Assembly (NCBI GenBank): GCA_023487205.1
Contig: JAMDBT010000035.1
Location: 1 to 51,252, forward strand
DNA length: 51,252 nt
Reading direction: 5' to 3'
Origin: Thermoplasmatota archaeon
GTDB lineage: Archaea > Thermoplasmatota > Thermoplasmata > Thermoplasmatales > Thermoplasmataceae
Positions 41,194 to 48,372 of this stretch are shown here, piece by piece. Both the position numbers and the translations under genes were made by a program. The first letter of the stretch is position 1; each line of letters begins with the position of its first letter. The notes beneath the pieces are model-generated. The model had not been told where the DNA came from. It saw only the letters and a list, made by a program, of their open reading frames with translations, and made no database searches.

Positions 41194-42480
41194 ATGGAAT
41201 TCTTTACGGTTTCGGGGCTCCGGTCCCTCAAGAATGATACGGACGTCAGGCTGAGTGGCTGGATTCAGGATGTAAGGGTGACAAAGAACCTGGTATTCCT
41301 GATCTTCAGGGATTATACCGGACTGGCTCAGTTGACCGTAAAGAGAGATGGCTGGGCAGGAATTGACGTTACATCTATTTCGAGGGAAAGTGCCGTTTCT
41401 GTGCAGGGGAAGTACCTGGTGAAGGGAATGAGCAAACTTGGAGTCGAGATATTGCTCAGCGGTATTTCGGTTCTGAACGCTGCCGGGACACCACTCCCAC
41501 TCGCGATATCAGACCCAGTGATTTCCGACGTGGAAACAAGATTGGATCACCGATCTCTCGATTTGAGAAAAAGGGAAGTTTCGAGGATCTTTCGCGCAAA
41601 GAGTACTCTACTTTGGGGAATAAGAAAATTCCTTCGCGAAAACGGTTTCGAGGAGGTCCAGACCCCTAAGATCGTTGCTGCCTCAACTGAAGGTGGAGCG
41701 GACCTATTCAACGTGAAGTATTTCGAAAAGGAAGCTTACCTCAGCCAGTCTCCCCAGTTGTACAAGGAAATGCTGGTTTCTTCCGGAATTAACAGAGTTT
41801 TTGAGGTAGGCCCAGCTTTCAGGGCTGAAAAACACAACACGGTCAGGCACATTAACGAATTCACATCAATTGACATCGAGATGGCGTTCTCCGACCATGA
41901 GGATGCAATGAGGATGCTGGAAGGAAGCGTTTCTGGCGCCATAGATGAAGTAATGAATGAAATGGGCGACGAACTGCGCGAGATCGGCTTGAAAATTCCT
42001 TCTGCAAAAGCACCATTCCCCAGAATTACCTACCGGGAAGCGCTCGACTATTTGCATAAGAAAGGTGACGCCCCTCCATTCGGGGAAGATTTCACACCGG
42101 AACAATTGAGGTCGCTCGGTGAGAAATTTGACGGATTTTACTTCATAACAAAATGGCCCTCAGCATTAAGACCGTTTTACACAATGCCTGACCCCGAAGA
42201 TCCGAGCGTTACCAACTCGTTTGACCTTCAGTTCCAGGAGAAGGAAATAACGTCGGGAGCACAGAGGGTTCATGACCCGGAGATGCTCTTGGAACGATTC
42301 AAGAGCAAGGGACTCGACAGCAAGGATTTCTCATTTTACCTGGAGTCGTTCATGTATGGGATGCCTCCCCACGCAGGCTGGGCTATTGGGCTCGAAAGGC
42401 TTTGCATGATCATCCTCAACCTGTCCAACATCAGGGAAGCGACACTATTCCCGCGGGACAGAAACAGACTCGTTCCTTGA
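41194..42480 (+). CDS. aspS: Aspartate--tRNA ligase (archaeal type, Asp or Asp/Asn specific)
   Basis: A class IIb aminoacyl-tRNA synthetase of 428 residues that charges Asp onto tRNA. The N-terminal OB anticodon-binding domain has L-S-G-W-I-Q-D-V-R. Class II motif 1 is near R-L-D-H-R-S-L-D-L-R. Motif 2 is F-E-V-G-P-A-F-R-A-E with the archaeal H-N-T-V-R-H-I-N-E-F-T. Motif 3 is G-W-A-I-G-L-E-R-L. No GAD insertion is present, as expected for archaea. Whether it also misacylates tRNA-Asn is uncertain: the OB residue after the conserved G-W-I is Gln, and the P-K pair used as a marker in some archaeal enzymes is not evident. Leaderless start at ATG. Confidence 0.95.
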   Translation: MEFFTVSGLRSLKNDTDVRLSGWIQDVRVTKNLVFLIFRDYTGLAQLTVKRDGWAGIDVTSISRESAVSVQGKYLVKGMSKLGVEILLSGISVLNAAGTPLPLAISDPVISDVETRLDHRSLDLRKREVSRIFRAKSTLLWGIRKFLRENGFEEVQTPKIVAASTEGGADLFNVKYFEKEAYLSQSPQLYKEMLVSSGINRVFEVGPAFRAEKHNTVRHINEFTSIDIEMAFSDHEDAMRMLEGSVSGAIDEVMNEMGDELREIGLKIPSAKAPFPRITYREALDYLHKKGDAPPFGEDFTPEQLRSLGEKFDGFYFITKWPSALRPFYTMPDPEDPSVTNSFDLQFQEKEITSGAQRVHDPEMLLERFKSKGLDSKDFSFYLESFMYGMPPHAGWAIGLERLCMIILNLSNIREATLFPRDRNRLVP

Positions 42481-42495
42481 AGAGGCAGGAACCTT

Positions 42496-42783
42496 CTACC
42501 GCCTCTCCCTCTGTGTTTGCACGCGCTTCTTCAAGAGGACAACTGTCGGTTCCACCACATATTTCTTAGCGGAGACTCTCGCCAAGGAAAAGAGGGCACT
42601 GCTTTGATGCTCGTTGTGAAACGCGCCCCTTATTGCTGCGAGCATTGACTGGTTAACCTGCAATTCAACGTATATTGGTTCTCCCAGATGATACCAAGTC
42701 GCTATGATCGAGTTGCCTGCCATATTTTCCAGGTCTTCCCGATCCACCTCCAGATCCAGCCTTTGACCTACTGCTATTCTCAT
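42496..42783 (-). CDS. Small basic protein of unknown function
   Basis: A 95-residue protein I do not recognise. It has alternating hydrophobic segments (I-A-V-G, I-I-A-T-W-Y, I-Y-V-E-L-Q-V, A-L-F-S-L-A-R-V) and a strongly basic end (L-L-K-K-R-V-Q-T-Q-R-E-R-R). No signal peptide or membrane helix is seen. It may be a small nucleic-acid-associated protein on charge alone. It lies convergent to aspS (15-base gap) and downstream of mbf1 on the same strand, with an IS605-end-like hairpin between. Coding status is plausible but not proven. Confidence 0.5.
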   Translation of the reverse strand: MRIAVGQRLDLEVDREDLENMAGNSIIATWYHLGEPIYVELQVNQSMLAAIRGAFHNEHQSSALFSLARVSAKKYVVEPTVVLLKKRVQTQRERR

Positions 42784-42840
42784 TTAGGACACCGCTATTC
42801 TGATACCCTTGAAATGGTTCAATGAATCATGGTTCATGAA

Positions 42841-42880
42841 GATTCCGACATCCTCCCACGAATGAATTCGTGGGCTTGCG
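42841..42880 (-). mobile_element. Lone IS200/IS605-type end hairpin (relic or recruited element)
   Basis: CCCACGAAT (42855-42863) and ATTCGTGGG (42866-42874) are perfect complements with a 2-base loop. On the minus strand the hairpin is followed at once by AGGATGTC (42847-42854). A GTGGGAGGATGTC-type ending is how many IS200/IS605-family elements with TnpB, and their guide RNAs, end, as I recall it. No TnpA or TnpB gene is present in the window. It lies 14-40 bases after the mbf1 stop, so it could also act as the 3' end of that message. Confidence 0.5.
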
Positions 42881-42893
42881 CTTAGTTAGATCG

Positions 42894-43334
42894 TCACAGA
42901 GTTTCCAGCAAACTGACACCAAGTATCTTCTCCAGCTTCCTTGCAGTCTTCACGTCGGGCCGCAAGACGCCTCTTTCCATTGAGGAAAGAACGTTCTTTT
43001 TTTCCATCATCTTTGAAGCAAGGTCGTCCTGTGTCCAGGACATTTTCTCTCTTGCAGATTTTATGATGCTGGCAAAATCTGGGTTTATCTCGACGTGTTC
43101 GACATCCGGCTGCCTTGCCACTGGCTTTGCCGGTCTCTTCTGAATTGGAACCTTCTTCGGAGGGGGATTGAAAACGGGCGACGGAATCTTGACCTGATAC
43201 TGTGCCGGTTCCTTGCGGGGGGGATCGACCGGCGTGCCGAGTCTTGCGCACTTCTCGCATGCCTCCATCACCGCTCCTTCTACCCTTATTCGAATAACTT
43301 TGTTGGTCTGCTGCCCGCACATCTCACAAAACAT
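42894..43334 (-). CDS. mbf1: Archaeal multiprotein bridging factor 1 (aMBF1)
   Basis: aMBF1 is a small transcription/translation-linked factor; in archaea it binds the small ribosomal subunit, while the eukaryotic homologue bridges activators and TBP. The 146 residues have an N-terminal zinc ribbon with C-E-M-C-G and C-E-K-C, a proline- and lysine-rich linker (about 35-80) and a C-terminal Cro/C1 helix-turn-helix. The HTH includes I-K-S-A-R-E-K-M-S-W-T-Q-D-D-L-A-S-K and S-S-M-E-R-G-V. All three parts are typical of archaeal MBF1. It is transcribed divergently from flpA from an intergenic gap of only 33 bases. Confidence 0.95.
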   Translation of the reverse strand: MFCEMCGQQTNKVIRIRVEGAVMEACEKCARLGTPVDPPRKEPAQYQVKIPSPVFNPPPKKVPIQKRPAKPVARQPDVEHVEINPDFASIIKSAREKMSWTQDDLASKMMEKKNVLSSMERGVLRPDVKTARKLEKILGVSLLETL

Positions 43335-43367
43335 ACTTTCTATTTATCAGTGAAGGATATATCAAGG
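43335..43367. promoter_or_regulatory. 33-bp divergent promoter of mbf1 and flpA
   Basis: The gap contains a TATA-like TATTTATC (43341-43348) suited to flpA (start at 43368) and GATATATCC (minus strand, about 43356-43364) suited to mbf1 (start at 43334). Each box lies about 25 bases from its start codon, so the two core promoters overlap almost completely and both transcripts would be leaderless. Confidence 0.55.
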
Positions 43368-44057
43368 TTGAGTAGTCGTAAATTCCGTAGAGGAATTCCG
43401 AGTCACCAGTACACTAATCCAAGGCTCGTCCTCAGAAGCGGATCGCTGCATACTGTCTCGGAGTCAGGACGAAGCGTTTACGGGGAGAATGTCAGGAAAG
43501 AAAATGGCAATTACCTGAGAGAATGGGAAACGCGCCGGAACAAACTGAGTTCCGCGATTTCCTCCGGCCTTCGAAATCCTGTTGTGCTGCCCGGAATGAA
43601 TGTGCTCTATTTGGGTGCATCTTTCGGAACTGGTGTGAGCCACATTGCAGATCTTTGTTTTCCCGGAAAAGTGTTTGCAGTGGAAGTTGCATACGAGCCA
43701 TTCCTGAAGCTTCTGGATCTGTCTCGGTCGCGGACAAACGTCTATCCCATTCTTGATGATGCCAATTCCCCGGAGAGATACAGGCCTTTCATTGACGGTA
43801 CTGATCTAATATATCAGGACGTTTCCCAGAGGAACCAGGTGCAGATTTTCATGCGGAATTCGCAGGTGTTTCCTGAAGCGAAATCAGGGCTCCTGGTGTT
43901 GAAACTCCGTTCAATTTCCTCTTCGGTTTCTGACAGAGAAGTACTCGAGAAATCCATAAGCGGCCTTTCGGGATTCGAGATAGACCAGCAGGTGAATCTG
44001 GACAGATTTCACCGTGGACACGTGCTCATACAGATGCAAAGGACAAAATCACCTTAA
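43368..44057 (+). CDS. flpA: Fibrillarin-like rRNA/tRNA 2'-O-methyltransferase
   Basis: FlpA is the catalytic subunit of archaeal C/D-box RNPs. It methylates ribose 2'-OH groups on rRNA and tRNA at sites chosen by guide RNAs, using SAM. The protein from the TTG at 43368 is 229 residues, as usual. Y-L-R-E-W and R-R-N-K-L-S-S-A-I precede the SAM-binding motif V-L-Y-L-G-A-S-F-G-T-G-V-S-H-I. The acidic V-F-A-V-E and L-I-Y-Q-D-V-S-Q are conserved. The open frame continues upstream to 43095 but overlaps mbf1 on the other strand, so the TTG is chosen. The divergent TATA box at 43341-43348 sits 24 bases before it. Nop5 and L7Ae genes are not in the window. Confidence 0.93.
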   Translation: MSSRKFRRGIPSHQYTNPRLVLRSGSLHTVSESGRSVYGENVRKENGNYLREWETRRNKLSSAISSGLRNPVVLPGMNVLYLGASFGTGVSHIADLCFPGKVFAVEVAYEPFLKLLDLSRSRTNVYPILDDANSPERYRPFIDGTDLIYQDVSQRNQVQIFMRNSQVFPEAKSGLLVLKLRSISSSVSDREVLEKSISGLSGFEIDQQVNLDRFHRGHVLIQMQRTKSP

Positions 44058-44093
44058 TATCAGGAAACACAATCACGACACAGTGCCTGTATT

Positions 44094-46628
44094 ATGGAAA
44101 AAAATAATGCACTGACCCTTGACTTCTTCATCGGGAATGATTTCGAACGCAAGAAATGCCCAAAATGCGGATCAATCTTCTGGACTCGGGACAAGAAAAG
44201 GGTCACGTGCGGGGAGTATCCGTGTGACCAGTACTCGTTCATAGGCAATTCCCCGTGTAGCAAGAACTATGATGTGGATGGAATGAGAGACCTCTTCATC
44301 TCATTCTTCTCAGATACTCATAAGGTGGTGAAAAACTATCCCGTTGTTCCCAGGTGGAGGGACGACGTTCTACTCGTAAACGCGTCCATTTACGACTTCC
44401 AACCGCACGTAACGATGGGGTATGCAAAACCTCCAGGAAATCCAATAGTGATGTCTCAGCCATGCGTCCGCATGACCGACCTGGACGAAGTGGGCAGGAG
44501 TTTGAGGCACACTACGGGTTTCGAAATGATGTGCCATGATGCCTTCAATTACCCCGGGAACAGGGTGTACTGGAAGGAAGAGACAACGGAGTACTGTGAC
44601 CGGTTCCTCACGGAAGCGCTGGGAGTTGACCGAATGAGAATCACGTACAAGGAGAATCCGTGGGCCGGCGGAGGAAATGCCGGCAACGCAATTGAGGTCA
44701 TAGTTGATGGACTGGAGGTAGCAACCCTGGTTTTCATGGACCTTGTAGAAGACCCTCAGGGGAGCATCGAGATGGATGGAATCAAGTATTCCAAAATGCC
44801 GCTAGAGGTCGTGGACACGGGATATGGATTGGAGAGGCTTTCGTGGTTGTCCAAGGGATCAGCCAACGTACTGGAAGCTGTTTATCCTGCAATACTTTCG
44901 TTCCTCAGGTCTCGAATGGGTGGCGAAGAAGAATCACCGGAAACTCAAAGGGAGCTTTCGATTCTGGCTGATCACTCAAGAACCATTCTTTTTCTCCTTT
45001 CGGATTCCGTCATACCAAGCAACGTCAAGGTCGGATATCTCGCAAGGCTTCTGATAAGGAGGAGTTTCAGAAGCATAGATGCTTCGGGGGTGAAATGCAG
45101 TGTTATGGACCTGATCCGCGAACAACTCAAGGCCTACGGCAAGATTCTGCCTGGCTACTCCGATAGCTTTGCCGAATCGATAATTAAGGCGGAGGAGGAG
45201 AAATACGTAAGCAGCGTCGCGAACGGAACCGCAGCAGTTGAAAGAATTTTCAGGAAAAAGAAGTCTATTTCTCCTGATGACCTGGTAACTCTATACGACT
45301 CCAACGGACTACCTCCCGATTTGGTGAAGTCCTTGCTGGAAGAGAAGTTTCACTATACCGTCAAGATTCCCGAGGATTTCCACAAGAGGGTTGTCTCGCT
45401 ACACGCTATCTCGAAGAAGGAAAAGCCAGCCAAGATAGGCTTTCCCGCCATAGAAACTAGGCCGCTCTACTATGACGATACCTCAATCAAGGATTTCACT
45501 GCCATAGTCCTTGCTTCGGGCGACGGATTTGTTATTCTGAATCAGACGGCATTCTACCCTGAGGGAGGAGGCCAGCCCTGCGATCTGGGTTATCTGAGGG
45601 TTGGAAACCGGGATATCGAGGTGACCAGCGTCCAGAAAATCGGAAAGGCGATATTCCATTACGTAAAGGAAACCATCCCCGAAAAAAGCAGGGTTCACGG
45701 ATACATAGATTACGGCAGGAGACGCCAACTGATGATCCACCATTCCGCCACTCACCTTATCCTGGGAGTCATGAGGGAACTATTGGGCAATCACGTTTGG
45801 CAGAGCGGAGTACAGAAGGAGGTGGATTATTCAAGAATTGATATTACCCACTTTTCGAAACTCAGCAGAGAAGACATTGAAAGGATCGAGGCACGATGCC
45901 TGGAAATTATCGGCCAGGACAGGATCATAAAGGTCATGAACCTTGAATGGAACAAGGGACTCGAAAAGTACGGGTTCAGACTTTTCCAGGGTGGCGTGCC
46001 ACTCAGTGACAAGATACGCATCGTGGAGATCGACGGAATAGACGTCGAAGGATGCGGTGGGACACACCTTTCGCACACTTCCGATATGAACATGGTCAAG
46101 ATCGTATCAACGGAGTCCATTCAAGAAGGCATCCAGAGAGTGATATTTGTGGCCGGGCCGGCTGCGCTCAGGAACTTCAGGAACACACTTGAGATTTCCA
46201 AACAGATACAGGACATTGTTCACTCCAGGGTTGACGACATGCCCGGAAGGATTATGAGCATCATCGAAGGATCTGCCCAGCAAAAAAGGGAGTCCGCGGT
46301 ATTGAAGAATAAATTGCTGGATAGCTATTTCAATGGATCGGGCAGCCACAGGATTGGGGAGATCAGCGTCTATGTGAACGAGAGCGTCCTCCCCGAAGAG
46401 GTTGAAGACCTGTTCATACCCAGGGTTCTGGGCATGAAGAATTCTGTAGGAATTGCGCGAACGGAAAGTAAAGACTTGCTGGTTGTCTCCTCGGTCTCAA
46501 CCGCTAAAGAAATATGTAAGAAGATCGCCGACGGCAAGAATACCAATGTTACCGGAACCGACAGGGTCGCGAGAGTTGCATTGAGCGACATTCCCACTGA
46601 AAAGATAATAAGCAGGATTTCTGATTGA
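44094..46628 (+). CDS. alaS: Alanine--tRNA ligase (archaeal type)
   Basis: AlaRS charges tRNA-Ala and edits Ser/Gly mistakes. At 844 residues it is slightly shorter than many archaeal forms (about 900). An N-terminal zinc ribbon C-P-K-C-G-S-I-F-W is typical of archaeal AlaRS. Class II motif regions include R-M-T-D-L-D-E-V-G and G-Y-G-L-E-R-L-S-W. The editing domain has H-H-S-A-T-H and C-G-G-T-H-L-S-H, which supply zinc ligands. The C-terminal C-Ala domain ends I-S-R-I-S-D. A TATA-like CCTTAATAT (44052-44060) lies about 38 bases before the ATG, leaving a short leader. It is followed by the degenerate S2P gene 12 bases later. Confidence 0.96.
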   Translation: MEKNNALTLDFFIGNDFERKKCPKCGSIFWTRDKKRVTCGEYPCDQYSFIGNSPCSKNYDVDGMRDLFISFFSDTHKVVKNYPVVPRWRDDVLLVNASIYDFQPHVTMGYAKPPGNPIVMSQPCVRMTDLDEVGRSLRHTTGFEMMCHDAFNYPGNRVYWKEETTEYCDRFLTEALGVDRMRITYKENPWAGGGNAGNAIEVIVDGLEVATLVFMDLVEDPQGSIEMDGIKYSKMPLEVVDTGYGLERLSWLSKGSANVLEAVYPAILSFLRSRMGGEEESPETQRELSILADHSRTILFLLSDSVIPSNVKVGYLARLLIRRSFRSIDASGVKCSVMDLIREQLKAYGKILPGYSDSFAESIIKAEEEKYVSSVANGTAAVERIFRKKKSISPDDLVTLYDSNGLPPDLVKSLLEEKFHYTVKIPEDFHKRVVSLHAISKKEKPAKIGFPAIETRPLYYDDTSIKDFTAIVLASGDGFVILNQTAFYPEGGGQPCDLGYLRVGNRDIEVTSVQKIGKAIFHYVKETIPEKSRVHGYIDYGRRRQLMIHHSATHLILGVMRELLGNHVWQSGVQKEVDYSRIDITHFSKLSREDIERIEARCLEIIGQDRIIKVMNLEWNKGLEKYGFRLFQGGVPLSDKIRIVEIDGIDVEGCGGTHLSHTSDMNMVKIVSTESIQEGIQRVIFVAGPAALRNFRNTLEISKQIQDIVHSRVDDMPGRIMSIIEGSAQQKRESAVLKNKLLDSYFNGSGSHRIGEISVYVNESVLPEEVEDLFIPRVLGMKNSVGIARTESKDLLVVSSVSTAKEICKKIADGKNTNVTGTDRVARVALSDIPTEKIISRISD

Positions 46629-46640
46629 AGCGATGATTGA

Positions 46641-48365
46641 TTGATAACGCGACAAGACCTTGAAATCATAAGGAAGGTGGTTTCGAAACACTACAGGATA
46701 ACTGAGCCCGACGAGGTTTCATACCCGGTCTCGTACAGGATCAAGGACCTGGACGTTCTACCTGAATCCATGTTTCGTGGACTGCTGGACGACCTTGAGA
46801 AGTACGGATTTGTTGCGTTCACCGATGAGGCGGATGAGAACAAAATTTACATAATCAGGGGATCTGAAGGGGAAAACCGGGAGCTGATCAGGCTCTTGCT
46901 TTTCTTTCTGACTATCCTCAGCGTACTTTATGCAGGTTACCATTATAGCTCGCTCTATTTCTCAAACAGTCCCTCATTTATTCTATTTGCTTATTCATCC
47001 CTGCTTTTCTTCGTGCCCATCTACTGCATCCTGATGTCGCGAGAATTCGCAAGGTATATCATAACAAGAAAACACAATCTCGAATACTCATTCCCGATAT
47101 TTATTCCGGATCCAATATTCTTTGGCTGCCTTGGATCCATTCCGGTGGTCAGGCAGGGTTTCAGGGACAGGGAGACAATGATGGAAACCGGGCTGTATCC
47201 GTTGATTACCGGTTTCCTGGTCTCGATCGCCATCGTGATGATTGGTACTCTGTCCAGTTTGACACCGGTTCTAAACGCCCCCTCAAATTTCCCCACCAGT
47301 TCCTGGGGGTTCCCGGTCATCCTTTCTCCTGCGATTGCCATGGTTTCCGGCAGCTATGGTGTCCTGAACCCAATACAGTTCGCTGGATGGTCGGGGATCA
47401 TAATGAGCGGTTTCAATGCTCTTCCTCTGGGATATCTGGACGGTGGCCTTGTCTGGAAGGGACTGGCAGGCAGGAAAACGCTGATGGCTAGATACCCAGT
47501 AATGATCTCCCTGATAGTTCTTGGACTGTTCTTTCCAGAGTTCGTGATATTGCCTTTGGTTGTGTTGGTTCTTGGCCTGAGAGGGCCTGAGCCCCTGATA
47601 ATTTCTTCACCTTCAAAATTCGGCAGGCTGGCTGTACTCGCCATATGCGGAATCATACTGGCGGGCGGATTAATCCCGTTTCATTATAGCCCTCCTTCGA
47701 ACAAGTTCAGCGCTTACGTCCTTGAGCCGGTCTCGATAGTTTATCTGAATTCTGACAGGAACGCGAGCTTCGACCTGATGGTGGAGAATCTTGGCACGTC
47801 GTCCATACAGCCATACTTTACAATATTGAATCTCCAGAATGGAATTAATGTGTCAGGTCCGCCTGGTTCGCTGACCCCCCAAGGTAATGGTCTATACGCG
47901 GTGCAATTCAGGCCGCCGCAAGAAAGCACTGTTGGTATCACTAATTACACTCTGGCAGTATCCTCAGGGATTAACACCGAGAACCTGGGGGTTTCAGTGC
48001 TGACAATAAACCTGTCCAACGATTATCTTCTCGATGGGAAAAATGGTCCTCTGAAGATGGAGTCTGCCACTAGCACAGATTTCAATTTTACCCTGTCTGC
48101 TAATTATTCCGGGTCTCGCAATCTCTCGCTTTTTATAATACCGGAGGTCTATTCCAATTACTCAGTGCTGATTTCAAACATGAGCCTTAGGATACCTTCC
48201 GGGACGCTGGGTTCCGTGTATCCTTATTCCGACAGTTTTCAGCTTGCCGGGAGAAAAACCATTTCCCTGGATATCAAAGTTAGCGGGGGGCAGAATGAGA
48301 TAGACATTTTCTTTGTCGATATGCACTATCAGGGGGCAGCCTCTTACGTGACCTTCAAGTTATGA
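46641..48365 (+). CDS. Site-2 protease homologue without catalytic histidines
   Basis: A 574-residue membrane protein with an N-terminal helical domain (about 1-75) like that of archaeal S2P homologues. A membrane region (about 82-340) matches M50 proteases, and an extracytoplasmic C-terminal domain (about 345-574) has Asn-rich, CARDB/NEW3-like beta strands. The expected HExxH reads R-E-F-A-R (134-138): both histidines are arginine while the glutamate remains. The second motif F-N-A-L-P-L-G-Y-L-D-G-G is intact with Asp267. Zinc binding is therefore unlikely and the protein is probably a non-catalytic relative. Start is TTG at 46641. The DUF2070 gene follows after seven bases. Confidence 0.8.
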   Translation: MITRQDLEIIRKVVSKHYRITEPDEVSYPVSYRIKDLDVLPESMFRGLLDDLEKYGFVAFTDEADENKIYIIRGSEGENRELIRLLLFFLTILSVLYAGYHYSSLYFSNSPSFILFAYSSLLFFVPIYCILMSREFARYIITRKHNLEYSFPIFIPDPIFFGCLGSIPVVRQGFRDRETMMETGLYPLITGFLVSIAIVMIGTLSSLTPVLNAPSNFPTSSWGFPVILSPAIAMVSGSYGVLNPIQFAGWSGIIMSGFNALPLGYLDGGLVWKGLAGRKTLMARYPVMISLIVLGLFFPEFVILPLVVLVLGLRGPEPLIISSPSKFGRLAVLAICGIILAGGLIPFHYSPPSNKFSAYVLEPVSIVYLNSDRNASFDLMVENLGTSSIQPYFTILNLQNGINVSGPPGSLTPQGNGLYAVQFRPPQESTVGITNYTLAVSSGINTENLGVSVLTINLSNDYLLDGKNGPLKMESATSTDFNFTLSANYSGSRNLSLFIIPEVYSNYSVLISNMSLRIPSGTLGSVYPYSDSFQLAGRKTISLDIKVSGGQNEIDIFFVDMHYQGAASYVTFKL

Positions 48366-48372
48366 CCCGAGA

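Noticed and set aside
43095-43367. Upstream extension of the flpA frame
   Set aside because: It is antisense to mbf1 and carries no fibrillarin sequence; the TATA spacing supports the TTG at 43368.
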